This document shows, piece after piece, positions 1 through 9,324 of a stretch of 64,000 bases of DNA. Numbering within the stretch: position 1 is the stretch's first letter; each line of letters opens with the position of its first letter. The notes beneath the pieces are model-generated. The model saw only the letters and a list, made by a program, of their open reading frames with translations. It was not told the DNA's origin and ran no database searches. Both the position numbers and the translations under genes were made by a program. Source of the DNA: WRDF01 sp031552235 (GTDB lineage: Bacteria; Bacteroidota; Bacteroidia; Bacteroidales; Rikenellaceae); the NCBI GenBank assembly GCA_031552235.1, contig JAVBMR010000016.1:44898-108897 (forward strand), given 5' to 3'.

Positions 1-1383
1 ACCGATATCGACACCGAAACCATACCCAAGGGCCTGAACGAAGATATCGTGCGACTGATCTCGACCAAGAAGAACGAGCCGCAGTGGATGACAGAACACC
101 GGTTAAAGGCTTACCGCCACTGGCTTACCATGACCATGCCCAAATGGGCACACCTCGACATTCCCGAGATCGATTACCAGGATATTATATATTACGCCGC
201 GCCGCGCACCAAGCCGAAATACGAGAGCATGGACGAGGTAGACCCCGAGTTGGTGGCCACGTTCGACAAACTGGGCATCCCGCTCGAAGAGCAAATGGCC
301 CTGGCAGGTGTCGCGGTCGACGCGGTGATGGACTCGGTGTCGGTCAAGACGACCTACAAGGACACCCTTGCCGAACTGGGCATCATTTTCTGCTCGATGA
401 GCGAAGCCATTGCCGAGCATCCTGAGTTGATCCAAAAATATCTCGGAAGCGTGGTTCCTTACGCCGACAATTTCTTCTCGGCGCTCAATATGGCAGTGTT
501 CTCGGACGGATCGTTCTGCTACATCCCCAAAGGCGTGCGCTGCCCGATGGAGCTGAGTACCTATTTCCGCATCAACGCCGCCGGGACGGGGCAGTTCGAG
601 CGCACGCTTATCGTTGCCGACGAGGGGGCGTATGTCAGCTATCTTGAAGGGTGTACAGCCCCGCAACGGGATGAAAACCAGTTGCATGCCGCGGTGGTAG
701 AGATTGTGATACTCAAAGACGCCGAGGTGAAGTATTCGACGGTGCAGAACTGGTACCCTGGCGACAAAGACGGAAAGGGCGGGATATATAACTTCGTGAC
801 CAAGCGCGGTTTGTGCCGCGGCGAGAACTCGCGCCTTTCGTGGACGCAGGTCGAAACCGGCTCGGCGATAACGTGGAAATATCCCAGCACGATACTGGCC
901 GGCGACAACAGCGTGGGCGAGTTCTACTCGGTGGCGCTGACCAACAATTTCCAGCAGGCCGACACGGGGACGAAAATGATCCACCTCGGCCGCAACACCC
1001 GCAGCCGGATAGTGTCGAAGGGCATCTCGGCCGGCCGCAGCCAGAACAGCTACCGCGGGCTCGTGAAGGTGGGCCGCAAGGCTGCTGGAGCGCGGAATTA
1101 CTCGCAGTGCGATTCGCTGCTGATAGGCGACAAGTGCGGCGCGCATACGTTCCCCTATATTGAGTCGGAGAACCCGGGGGCTGTGATCGAACACGAGGCC
1201 ACCACGTCCAAAATAAGTGAAGACCAGCTGCTTTATTGCAACCAGCGCGGCATCTCGACCGAGGACGCCGTGGGGCTGATCGTGAACGGATACGCCAAGG
1301 AAGTACTGAACAAACTCCCAATGGAATTTGCCATTGAGGCGCAGAAACTTCTCTCGATCAGTCTTGAGGGGAGTGTGGGGTAA
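1..1383 (+). CDS. sufB: SufB, Fe-S cluster scaffold subunit (5' end outside window)
   Basis: SufB is the scaffold subunit of the cytoplasmic SufBCD complex, on which Fe-S clusters are built from sulfur supplied by SufS. The frame is open from base 1, reading TDIDTETIPKGLNEDIV, which is the usual SufB N-terminal region, so the true start lies upstream and a GTG at 49 is only an internal codon. The conserved cysteine of the NYSQCDSLLIG segment (codons near 1105) and the later EHEATTSKI segment with its histidine correspond to the residues used at the SufB-SufD interface. It is the first visible gene of a suf operon, 67 bases ahead of sufC. Identification is very secure; only the missing start is uncertain. 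Confidence 0.97.
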   Translation, partial: TDIDTETIPKGLNEDIVRLISTKKNEPQWMTEHRLKAYRHWLTMTMPKWAHLDIPEIDYQDIIYYAAPRTKPKYESMDEVDPELVATFDKLGIPLEEQMALAGVAVDAVMDSVSVKTTYKDTLAELGIIFCSMSEAIAEHPELIQKYLGSVVPYADNFFSALNMAVFSDGSFCYIPKGVRCPMELSTYFRINAAGTGQFERTLIVADEGAYVSYLEGCTAPQRDENQLHAAVVEIVILKDAEVKYSTVQNWYPGDKDGKGGIYNFVTKRGLCRGENSRLSWTQVETGSAITWKYPSTILAGDNSVGEFYSVALTNNFQQADTGTKMIHLGRNTRSRIVSKGISAGRSQNSYRGLVKVGRKAAGARNYSQCDSLLIGDKCGAHTFPYIESENPGAVIEHEATTSKISEDQLLYCNQRGISTEDAVGLIVNGYAKEVLNKLPMEFAIEAQKLLSISLEGSVG

Positions 1384-1450
1384 CGGCGCCGAATAAGCGG
1401 GCGTAACCGGTGTCACAGGGCAGAAAAATAGAAAATAAAAAACACGAAAT

Positions 1451-2206
1451 ATGTTGTTAGAGGTTAAGAATCTGCATTGCATGGTGGACGGCAAGCCCAT
1501 CCTGAGGGGCCTCGACATTGAGGTCAGGGCGGGCGAGGTGCATGCTATAATGGGTCCCAACGGGTCGGGTAAGAGTACGCTGGCTTCGGTCATCGCAGGT
1601 AACCCGAAGTATGAAATTACCGAGGGAGAGGTGCTGTATAATGGCAGTAACCTGCTGGATATGAGCATTGAGGACAGGGCGAGAGCCGGGATATTTTTGG
1701 GTTTCCAGTATCCGGTCGAGATCCCGGGCGTGAGCATGGCCAACTTTATGCGAATGGCTGTCAACGCCCGCAGGGAATACCTGGGGGAAGAACCTCTTTC
1801 GGCGGGTGATTTCCTGCGGCTGATGCGCGAAAAAAGCGCCGTGGTGGAGCTGGACGCGAAACTTACGAACAGGGCGGTGAACGAAGGCTTCTCGGGCGGC
1901 GAAAAGAAAAAGAACGAGATATTCCAGATGGCGATGCTCGACCCGATGCTCGCCATCCTCGACGAAACCGATTCGGGGCTCGATATCGACGCCCTGCGTA
2001 TCGTGGCAACTGGCGTCAACAAACTCCGCAGGCCGGACAACGCCACGGTGGTTATCACTCATTACCAGAGGTTGTTGGACTATATCGTGCCGGATTATGT
2101 GCATGTGCTTTACCAGGGCCGCATAATCCACACCGGTGGTAAGGAACTAGCGCTCGTGCTGGAAGAAGAGGGCTACGACCGCATAATAAACGACTATAAT
2201 AAATAA
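1451..2206 (+). CDS. sufC: SufC, ABC-type ATPase of the SUF complex
   Basis: SufC is the ATPase that drives conformational change of the SufBCD scaffold; it is a soluble ABC ATPase and not a transporter. The 251-residue length is normal. Walker A GPNGSGKS lies at residues 35-42, the signature region FSGGEKKKNEIFQM near residues 145-158, and Walker B LAILDETDSGLD follows. The Glu-to-Thr arrangement DETDSGLD is typical of SufC. It sits between sufB and sufD, with only three bases before the sufD start, which implies co-transcription and probably coupled translation. Confidence 0.97.
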   Translation: MLLEVKNLHCMVDGKPILRGLDIEVRAGEVHAIMGPNGSGKSTLASVIAGNPKYEITEGEVLYNGSNLLDMSIEDRARAGIFLGFQYPVEIPGVSMANFMRMAVNARREYLGEEPLSAGDFLRLMREKSAVVELDAKLTNRAVNEGFSGGEKKKNEIFQMAMLDPMLAILDETDSGLDIDALRIVATGVNKLRRPDNATVVITHYQRLLDYIVPDYVHVLYQGRIIHTGGKELALVLEEEGYDRIINDYNK

Positions 2207-2209
2207 GTC

Positions 2210-3508
2210 ATGCAGCGTTCGCTCGAAGAAATATTGTCGGAACTTTACCTGTCGAACATAGATATTATCGGCGAGGGAATGCCATCGTGGGTGAATGCCC
2301 TGCGTAGCGGCGCGCTTGAAAATTTCAACCTGCTGTCGCTTCCGTCGGCCAGGGACGAGGATTACAGGCATACCGACATTCGCCGCATGTTCGAGGGCGA
2401 GAGGGAAACTTACCTCATCCCGTCGGGCCTGAAAAAAGAGGTCGAAAGGGTAGTGCCGCAGAGGGGCTACACGGTGGATGTGGTCAACGGCTTTTGTACG
2501 GCAGAGGGGCTGACCACGCTCGATAACGGCATTGTTTACGGATCGCTTCGTGCGGCGATGGCCGAGATGGGCGAACTCGTTTCGAAATATTACGACAAAA
2601 TAGCGGACGGCTGGCGTACCGCTACCTCGGCACTCAATACCGTGTTCACGCAGGACGGCGCGTTCGTGTATGTCCCGGACGATGTCGAGGCGGAAGAGCC
2701 TTTCTCGCTGGCATTCGCCTATCATGCTGAGGACCAGGAACAGATGTGCTTCTCAAGGGCTTTGGTCATCGCGGGCGGCGGCGCGCGTGCGAATATCGTC
2801 ATATCGCATGCCGGTGACGGTCATGGGCGTTTTTTGATCGACCATGTGAGGGAAACATACGCCGGCGACGGGGCGTATCTGAAAATAACCGAGGTGAATT
2901 CATGGGGCGACAGGGCAATGTCGGTCGCCGGGAATTACTTGCGGCAGGAGCGCGGAAGCCATGTGGATATGGTCGGCCTTTGGCTCAATGGGGCGGTTAC
3001 GCGTGTGAACGCGGCGACCGACCTCGCGGGTGAAAACTGCGAGAGTATCCTGAAAGGGTTGTACTTTGCGGACGGGACGGAGCATGTCGATGTGAACATG
3101 AGGGTAAATCACCTTGTCCCCGATTGCAAAAGCTCGGAGCTGATAAAAGGTATAGTGTCGGGCGAGGCGGTCGGCGCTTTCACGGGCAGGGTGTACGTTG
3201 CCCCGGACGCGCAGCGTACCGAGGCCCTGCAACAAAGTCGCAACATTCAGCTCAGTGATACGGCGAAGATATACACCGAGCCGCAGCTGGAGATATACGC
3301 CGATGACGTGAAGTGCAGCCATGGCGCCACGGTCGGCCAGATGGACGATGAAGCCGTGTACTATATGCGCCAGAGGGGGCTATCCGAAGCCGATGCCAAA
3401 CGCCTGCAACTGTTCGGCTTTGTGAACGACGTGATCTCGAAATGCTCGGGCGAATACGCCTGCGATTGCCTCGCGGAGCTTGCCCAGGCGCGTATAGACA
3501 GGATGTAG
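2210..3508 (+). CDS. sufD: SufD, Fe-S cluster assembly scaffold subunit
   Basis: SufD pairs with SufB to form the right-handed beta-helix scaffold of the SufBCD complex. The protein has 432 residues, a normal length. The C-terminal half carries LKGLYFADGTEHVD followed by the family hallmark KCSHGATVGQMD, whose histidine is in the Fe-S assembly site of SufD. The N-terminal part is divergent, as usual in SufD. It starts three bases after sufC and ends three bases before sufS, so the four genes form one tight operon. Confidence 0.95.
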   Translation: MQRSLEEILSELYLSNIDIIGEGMPSWVNALRSGALENFNLLSLPSARDEDYRHTDIRRMFEGERETYLIPSGLKKEVERVVPQRGYTVDVVNGFCTAEGLTTLDNGIVYGSLRAAMAEMGELVSKYYDKIADGWRTATSALNTVFTQDGAFVYVPDDVEAEEPFSLAFAYHAEDQEQMCFSRALVIAGGGARANIVISHAGDGHGRFLIDHVRETYAGDGAYLKITEVNSWGDRAMSVAGNYLRQERGSHVDMVGLWLNGAVTRVNAATDLAGENCESILKGLYFADGTEHVDVNMRVNHLVPDCKSSELIKGIVSGEAVGAFTGRVYVAPDAQRTEALQQSRNIQLSDTAKIYTEPQLEIYADDVKCSHGATVGQMDDEAVYYMRQRGLSEADAKRLQLFGFVNDVISKCSGEYACDCLAELAQARIDRM

Positions 3509-3511
3509 AAG

Positions 3512-4729
3512 ATGTTGGATATAAATAAAATACGCGAGGATTTCCCCATACTCGGCCGCAGTGTTTACGGGCGGCCGTTGGTGTATCTCGACAACGGGGC
3601 CACGGCGCAGAAACCGCTCCGGGTGATCGAGGCTATGGACCGTTTCCAGCGCGAGCTGAACGCCAACATACACCGGGGCATACACTACCTGAGCGCGAAA
3701 AGCACCGAGGCGTACGAGCAGGCGCGCGAAACCGTCAGGGCGTTCATCGGGGCGGAAAGCACGCAGGAAGTCGTGTTTACTTCCGGTGCCACTGCGGCGA
3801 TAAATGCTGTGGCCTACAGTTTCGGCGAGAGGTTCTTCGGCGATGGCGACAATATCGTGGTAAGTGAGATGGAACACCACTCTAATATCGTTCCGTGGCA
3901 ATTGGTGTGCGGACGTAAGGGGATCGAGATGAGGGTGTTGCCGTTCGCGGAGGACGGACGCCTCGAAACCGAAAAGCTGGCAGGGCTGATAGACGGCCGG
4001 ACTCGAATGGTGGCTGTTACGCAGGCCTCGAACGTACTGGGGACATGCCCCGATCTGCGGAAAATTATAGCCGTGGCACATGGGGCCGGTGTGCCGGTGT
4101 TGGTGGACGGATGCCAGGGGATAGTCCACGCCAAGACCGACGTGCGCGAACTCGATTGCGATTTTTATGTCTTCTCTGGACATAAACTCTATGGGCCGAC
4201 GGGCATAGGAGTGCTTTACGGGAAGAAAAGATGGCTGGAGCAGATGCCGCCGTTCATGGGCGGAGGCGACATGGTCGACCGGGTGAGTTTCGGCGTGACG
4301 ACATGGGCCGAGCTGCCGCTGAAATTCGAAGCCGGAACAGCCAATTTCACAGGCGCCATCGGGCTTGCCGAAGCCATGAATTATATAAAAGAAATCGGAA
4401 TGGACGATATCGCCGCGCACGAACAGGCGCTGCTTTCTCACGCCGCCGAGAGGCTCGGAGCCATGGAAGGCGTTAGTATATACGGGACGGCACAGCCCAA
4501 ATGCGCGATACTTTCGTTCACCGCCGAGGGGGCGCACACTTCCGACATCGGGATGATCCTCGACAAAATGGGGGTGGCAATACGCACCGGGACCCACTGC
4601 GCCCAGCCCTTGATGGCCCATTACGGCGTTACGGGGATGTGCCGCGCCTCGATGGCTTTTTACAACACCCACGCGGAGATGGACGTTTTCGCCGACGGGC
4701 TTGAGCGGGCGCTCGGGATGCTGCGCTGA
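3512..4729 (+). CDS. sufS: SufS, cysteine desulfurase
   Basis: SufS is the PLP-dependent group II cysteine desulfurase that takes sulfur from cysteine and passes it to the SufBCD scaffold. Visible features over 405 residues are the N-terminal YLDNGATAQKP, the PLP-binding lysine in FSGHKLYGPTG, and the catalytic cysteine in the short loop RTGTHCAQPLM near residue 365. The short loop around that cysteine separates SufS from IscS. No SufE or SufU partner follows in this operon, so the sulfur acceptor must be encoded elsewhere or upstream of the window. Confidence 0.96.
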   Translation: MLDINKIREDFPILGRSVYGRPLVYLDNGATAQKPLRVIEAMDRFQRELNANIHRGIHYLSAKSTEAYEQARETVRAFIGAESTQEVVFTSGATAAINAVAYSFGERFFGDGDNIVVSEMEHHSNIVPWQLVCGRKGIEMRVLPFAEDGRLETEKLAGLIDGRTRMVAVTQASNVLGTCPDLRKIIAVAHGAGVPVLVDGCQGIVHAKTDVRELDCDFYVFSGHKLYGPTGIGVLYGKKRWLEQMPPFMGGGDMVDRVSFGVTTWAELPLKFEAGTANFTGAIGLAEAMNYIKEIGMDDIAAHEQALLSHAAERLGAMEGVSIYGTAQPKCAILSFTAEGAHTSDIGMILDKMGVAIRTGTHCAQPLMAHYGVTGMCRASMAFYNTHAEMDVFADGLERALGMLR

Positions 4730-4791
4730 CCTTTGCAGGGCTTTGGATTTTCGGGCGAAATTATTAACTTGCATCAATTAAAAGACTCAGA

Positions 4792-5472
4792 ATGCCGTTT
4801 ATCGTACTCGAAGGCCTCGACGGGGCAGGGAAATCGACACAGCTGAACAAGCTAATTTCGTGCATCGCAGCAAAAGGGGCGGAGTACGAGTACCTGCATT
4901 TCCCGCGCTTCGACGCGCCTGTGTACGGCGAGCTTATAGCGAAGTTCCTGCGCGGCGAGTTCGGCGCGGCGGATGAGGTCAGCCCGTGGCTGGTGGCGCT
5001 GCTGTTCGCCGGCGACCGTGCCGAAGCCGCCGCAATGATGCGCGAATGGCTCGCACAGGGCAAGTACGTGCTTACGGACAGGTTTGTCTACTCGAACATA
5101 GCCTACCAGTGCGCCAAAGTCGCCGATGAGGCCGAACGCAACAGGCTGGCCGACTGGATCTTCGATCTCGAATACAACCACAACGACATACCGCGTCCGG
5201 ACGTTTCGCTGTTCCTGGACGTGCCTTTCCAGTTTACCGAGAGCAGGCTCACCGAGACCCGTGAGGGCGATGACCGCTCCTACCTCGAAGGCTGCCGGGA
5301 CATCCACGAATCGTCGCTCGACCTGCAAAAAAAGGTGAGGCAGGTGTACCTCGACCGTGCGAGGCTCGATCCCGACCTGAGGGTCGTGGATTGCTCCGAC
5401 GGCCGAGGCGCGATGGACACCCCGGACAATAACCTGCTCAAGATACTCCACGAAATAAAAGGACTGCTGTGA
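4792..5472 (+). CDS. tmk: Thymidylate kinase
   Basis: The enzyme phosphorylates dTMP to dTDP in the cytoplasm for DNA synthesis. The 226-residue protein begins MPFIVLEGLDGAGKST, with the P-loop GLDGAGKST at residues 8-16. The DR(F/Y) motif DRFVYSNIAYQ is near residue 98 and the lid region REGDDRSYLEG is near residue 158. It starts 62 bases after sufS and overlaps the next gene by four bases (GTGA), so the two downstream genes are probably translated together. Confidence 0.93.
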   Translation: MPFIVLEGLDGAGKSTQLNKLISCIAAKGAEYEYLHFPRFDAPVYGELIAKFLRGEFGAADEVSPWLVALLFAGDRAEAAAMMREWLAQGKYVLTDRFVYSNIAYQCAKVADEAERNRLADWIFDLEYNHNDIPRPDVSLFLDVPFQFTESRLTETREGDDRSYLEGCRDIHESSLDLQKKVRQVYLDRARLDPDLRVVDCSDGRGAMDTPDNNLLKILHEIKGLL

Positions 5473-6617
5473 CCCGTACCGCTACCCCTCCGCAACAAAT
5501 GAGCAAAGGCTGGAAGATCGCCGTCGACGTGTGCCGCATAGTGTTGGCGCTCACGTTCGTGTTCTCGGGCTTCGTAAAGACCGTCGATCCGTGGGGTACG
5601 GGGATAAAAATGGGCGAATACCTCGCCGCTTTCGACATGGACTGGCTCTACGGATGCCGGTTCGGCATAGGGATATGGCTCAACGGCGCCGAAATGATGC
5701 TCGGTCTGATGGTGCTGTTCAAGATACGCCTGCGCCTGACCACCATATTCATCTCGTGCGCCATGACGTTCTTTACTGTGCTGACGCTCGTGCTGGCGAT
5801 CTGGAACCCTGTGGACGACTGCGGATGCTTCGGCGACGCCATAAAACTCACGAACTGGGAAACGTTCACGAAGAACATGATCCTGCTCCCGATGGCGCTG
5901 TTCGTTTGCTATCATTCGCGGAAGCTGCCGATGAAACCCACATGGCGCGACGGAGCGTTTATGCTCCTTTTCGCGAGCATATCGTTCGGGATCGGAATTT
6001 ATTCATACCGCCACCTGCCGTTGATAGACTTCCTGCCGTATAAGGTAGGGACCGACCTCGCCAAAGCCATGGAGGACAGCAACGCGCAGGACGAGGTGGA
6101 CGTCATCTATACTTTCAGGAACACGGCGACCGGCGAACTGGGGAAATTCAAGGAGTGGAACGACGACCCGGCGTGGGAATACGTCGAGCATAAGGTCTTG
6201 TCGCTGGATACGAAGGTGCATGCTTCGGTGCGTGATTTCGCCGTGTTCGATGCCGAGAACGACATCACTTCAGACATACTTGCCGACACCAACGTGGTCT
6301 ATATGGTTTTTGCCGGCGACCTGGAAGATATCCGCCCAAGATGCGAGCGCAAGCTGTCGGTGGCCGTTTCGCAGGCTCGCGACCGCGGCTACAGGGTGAT
6401 GTGCATCACAGCCACGACCATGGAGAACCCTATGATAATGCTTGTGAACGACCAGGTGCCGTGCTACAACATGGACGCCACGACCATCAAGACCATACTG
6501 CGTGCCCGTACCGGGGTTGTGGTGCTCCGCGGCGGAGTAGTCATCGACAAGGTAAACTGCCGCGACATGCTCAAGAAAGGCGAGCTTCCGGACTACCGGA
6601 CGCTGGAGGTCGATTAG
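5469..6617 (+). CDS. DoxX/MauE-type membrane protein with C-terminal thioredoxin-like part
   Basis: This is a 382-residue inner-membrane protein of the DoxX/MauE group common in Bacteroidales. Four hydrophobic segments fill roughly residues 14-180. They include VFSGFVKTVDPWGTG, typical of the family, and a cysteine pair in DDCGCFGDA. After residue 190 the protein is soluble and ends in a region resembling a thioredoxin fold, but no CxxC active site is visible there. The GTG start at 5469 overlaps the tmk stop by four bases; an in-frame ATG at 5499 (MSKGWKIAVDV) is an equally plausible start. The family is often linked to redox or methylamine-type maturation, but the role here is unknown. Confidence 0.8.
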   Translation: MTRTATPPQQMSKGWKIAVDVCRIVLALTFVFSGFVKTVDPWGTGIKMGEYLAAFDMDWLYGCRFGIGIWLNGAEMMLGLMVLFKIRLRLTTIFISCAMTFFTVLTLVLAIWNPVDDCGCFGDAIKLTNWETFTKNMILLPMALFVCYHSRKLPMKPTWRDGAFMLLFASISFGIGIYSYRHLPLIDFLPYKVGTDLAKAMEDSNAQDEVDVIYTFRNTATGELGKFKEWNDDPAWEYVEHKVLSLDTKVHASVRDFAVFDAENDITSDILADTNVVYMVFAGDLEDIRPRCERKLSVAVSQARDRGYRVMCITATTMENPMIMLVNDQVPCYNMDATTIKTILRARTGVVVLRGGVVIDKVNCRDMLKKGELPDYRTLEVD

Positions 6618-6894
6618 GTGCTTCCGGATCTCGGATGGGGCGGGAGCGTTAGCTCACACCGGAACGCCTGGGAGTGAAATAAACACGGTAATGTGGACAA
6701 AGATGGCTGGTTTTTGCATGGCTTGATACTCACCTGAAAATAATCTGCGCCCACCCACGGAAGCACCGAGGTCGCCGCAGCGACCTGTATCCGGGTCATT
6801 CCCATGACAGGGAGAGAACGGAAATGTCCGCCTGAATTCGAAGGCCGCGGTGGAAAATAACCTTGACGCTCAGTCTATGATAGCTGGGCGGCTT
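6618..6894. other. Intergenic space between convergent genes
   Basis: This space lies between a rightward and a leftward gene end. No open frame with a plausible start, no tRNA and no strong terminator hairpin were found in it. Confidence 0.4.
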
Positions 6895-7311
6895 TTACAG
6901 TTTGACGTTGCTTTTCAGATAATCGAGATATTCTTCCGCGTCTTCGAATATTTCCTCCCCTTCCATCATATATGCCCGCAGCAGGAAATCCAATGAGTTT
7001 TTCTTATCCTGCCGATGGTAATAACACTGCCCCAGTCGCAACAGGATGAAAGGATTCATGTCTTCCGTGCCATAGATATCGTAGGCCTTATGCAGCGCGT
7101 CCAAAGCATCAGCATATTTTTCCATGCAGAAATACGCGTCCCCGATCGAGGCGTAAAGCCAACCGCTGGCCTCCCAATCGTCTTTCGGTTCGGGAATGAC
7201 TTCGAGGGCCTTGTTGAAATATTCGATGGCTTCGGGATAATTTTCATTATCCATTTCTTCGTTTCCTTGCTCGCTCAGGCTGTCGAGCAGGTCTTCTGTT
7301 TCTTCTGTCAT
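6895..7311 (-). CDS. Small TPR-repeat protein
   Basis: The 138-residue acidic protein is made almost wholly of helical tetratricopeptide-like repeats. Repeats are recognisable in NYPEAIEYFNKALEVIP, EKYADALDALHKAYDIYG and DKKNSLDFLLRAYMMEGE. There is no signal peptide or membrane segment, so it is probably a cytoplasmic protein-interaction module. It starts 13 bases after the stop of the rRNA methylase gene and is likely the last gene of that leftward operon. No specific partner can be inferred. Confidence 0.75.
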   Translation of the reverse strand: MTEETEDLLDSLSEQGNEEMDNENYPEAIEYFNKALEVIPEPKDDWEASGWLYASIGDAYFCMEKYADALDALHKAYDIYGTEDMNPFILLRLGQCYYHRQDKKNSLDFLLRAYMMEGEEIFEDAEEYLDYLKSNVKL

Positions 7312-7324
7312 TGTTTTATGCTGT

Positions 7325-8701
7325 TTACAGGTTCATTATGCGCAATTCCTTGGGGTACATGTTGTTGACCCGGTTTTCGATGCGTTTGGCCCATCCCAGA
7401 AGGAAACCTTCGAACGACACGAGGTTTATCCCTTCTTCCGGGAAATACGAAACGTCTACGTTGTGTTTGCGCAGGTAGTCGAGCGCGGCTTCGAGCGGCA
7501 GGTCGGCTTGCGGGATGGCCGCGCGGTTTATGTCGTGGAAAAGTGCCAGAGGATGCTCGGGCTTGAGTTTGCCCGAGAAGACCTGCCCCATCATGACCCC
7601 CGACGTGATCACGGACATGCTTTCGGCGACGGATTTGACGTCGGCGAACCGGCTATCGTAATAGGCGTAGATGTTGCCGCCGGCTTGCGTCAGCTTCATG
7701 TATTCAGGTTGGTTCAGCCAGCCCAGCAGTTCCCGCGGCAGACCTTTGGGGATATCGGAGAAAACCGTACGGCGGGGTTTCGGCGCCAAAGCCCTTTCGC
7801 CCTGCCCGCCTTTGCGGATCACGGCGGCGAAGAACCCCTCGCCATCGAGCTTGTGGGGGTAGAACCTGAACGTCGGGATATCCCCGGCGCTTCCGTTGCC
7901 AACCGACCCGGTCGCGATGTTCCACTCTTTCGGCACGTCGATCTCAACGCCCTCGCAGTCATACTCTTCGCACAGCCATGCGACGTTATCCTCGTTTTCC
8001 TGACGGTTGTAAGTACATGTGGAGTATATCAGAATGCCGCCCGGCTTCAGGGTGTCCCAGATGTCGGCGAGGATGCGCCTCTGGCGTGCCGCGCACACGG
8101 CGACCTGCTCCGGACTCCATTCGTCGAGCGCTTTGGGGTCTTTGCGGAACATGCCCTCGCCCGAGCACGGCGCGTCTACCGCCACCACGTCGAACCAACT
8201 GCGGAAGCCCGAGAAATGTGCCGGGTCGTTGTTCGTAACGACCACGTTGCCAAGCCCCCAGCGTTGTATATTGTCGGCAAGGACCATCGCCCGCGAACGT
8301 ATGACCTCGTTCGCCACAACAAGCCCGTCGAGGCCAACGACGGTCGAGTAGAGCGTGCTTTTGCCGCCCGGCGCTGCGCACAGGTCAAGCAGCCGTATGC
8401 CCTCCCGGTCGCCGATAAGGCTCCGGTAAATATGTTCGACAAACATTGACGACGCCTCTTGCACGTAGTATGCACCGGCATGGAACGCAGGGTCGAGCGT
8501 GAAAGAGGGGCGCTCGCCGAGCAGATAACCGTACCTGCTCCACGGAACCTGCCGCCCTTCGGGACGCTCCTGGATCTTGAATGGATTAAACCTTATCGAG
8601 GTTACCGGATGGCTGTTATGTATAGTGTCGCACAACTGCGCAGCCTCTTCGGGCGGCAACACCTCGCCGAGCGAGCGGACGAATTCTTCGGGCAGTGTCA
8701 T
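7325..8701 (-). CDS. RsmF/NSUN-type RNA (cytosine-5) methyltransferase
   Basis: The protein has a Rossmann SAM-binding core with LLDLCAAPGGKST, followed by the two NSUN-family cysteines in DAPCSGEGMFRKDP and STCTYNRQENE. The second is the nucleophile position in this family. The 458-residue length and the C-terminal extension resemble RsmF (YebU), which methylates a cytosine of 16S rRNA, but the exact target site cannot be read from the sequence. The start overlaps the stop of the deoxynucleoside kinase gene by four bases, which suggests translational coupling. Confidence 0.88.
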   Translation of the reverse strand: MTLPEEFVRSLGEVLPPEEAAQLCDTIHNSHPVTSIRFNPFKIQERPEGRQVPWSRYGYLLGERPSFTLDPAFHAGAYYVQEASSMFVEHIYRSLIGDREGIRLLDLCAAPGGKSTLYSTVVGLDGLVVANEVIRSRAMVLADNIQRWGLGNVVVTNNDPAHFSGFRSWFDVVAVDAPCSGEGMFRKDPKALDEWSPEQVAVCAARQRRILADIWDTLKPGGILIYSTCTYNRQENEDNVAWLCEEYDCEGVEIDVPKEWNIATGSVGNGSAGDIPTFRFYPHKLDGEGFFAAVIRKGGQGERALAPKPRRTVFSDIPKGLPRELLGWLNQPEYMKLTQAGGNIYAYYDSRFADVKSVAESMSVITSGVMMGQVFSGKLKPEHPLALFHDINRAAIPQADLPLEAALDYLRKHNVDVSYFPEEGINLVSFEGFLLGWAKRIENRVNNMYPKELRIMNL

Positions 8702-9312
8702 CGGCCTTCAGTTGATTTTATTTGCGAGATTCGCCCGATCACAGGCTCAAGCACCTTCGGGTCCATGACGAAGTCCTCCTTGTCTATATCGAGCGTGATG
8801 ACCTCGCCCTCGTAGATGTTGTTGATCCAGTTGTCGTACTTCTCGTTGAGCCGCAACAGGTAGTCCTCCTGTATCGACATTTCGTATGCCCGGCCGCGCT
8901 TCTGGATCTGGCTTATCAGCGTGGGGACGCTGGCTTTCAGGTAGATCAAAAGGTCGGGCCGCTCTATGATGCGGCTCGATATCCCGAAGATTCTCATGTA
9001 CGATTCGTAGTCGCGCGAGCTCATAAGCCCCATCTCGTGCAGGTTGGTGGCGAAGATATGGGCATCCTCGTATATCGTGCGGTCCTGGATCAGGTCGCCG
9101 CACTCGCCGAGCATTTTGTTGGCCTGCTCGATGCGTGCGCCCAGAAAATAGACCTGCAGGTTGAACGCCCACTGGTTCATGTCCCCGTAGAAATCGTTGA
9201 GGTACGGATTGCTTATATCTTCTTCGTAGATGCAGGCGCCGAACCTCTTTGCGAGGATCTGCGTCAGCGAGGTCTTGCCGCTGCCTATGTTGCCTGCGAT
9301 GGCTATATACAT
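8698..9312 (-). CDS. Deoxynucleoside kinase
   Basis: A 204-residue salvage kinase of the deoxyadenosine/deoxyguanosine kinase family. The P-loop GNIGSGKTS is at residues 7-15. It is followed by an EDISNPYLNDFY substrate-binding segment and the DRTIYEDAHIFA motif. The lid arginines are in QKRGRAYEMSIQ. Family members phosphorylate deoxynucleosides in the cytoplasm. It overlaps the downstream methylase gene by four bases and follows the GH3-type gene by 12 bases. Base specificity (dA, dG or dC) is not determined. Confidence 0.9.
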   Translation of the reverse strand: MYIAIAGNIGSGKTSLTQILAKRFGACIYEEDISNPYLNDFYGDMNQWAFNLQVYFLGARIEQANKMLGECGDLIQDRTIYEDAHIFATNLHEMGLMSSRDYESYMRIFGISSRIIERPDLLIYLKASVPTLISQIQKRGRAYEMSIQEDYLLRLNEKYDNWINNIYEGEVITLDIDKEDFVMDPKVLEPVIGRISQIKSTEGR

Positions 9313-9324
9313 GGTGTTCGGGTT

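Noticed and set aside
103..2058. Long leftward open frame (651 codons) opposite sufB and sufC
   Set aside because: It is a shadow of GC-rich coding sequence on the other strand; it has no family-like motifs, and sufB/sufC are certain.
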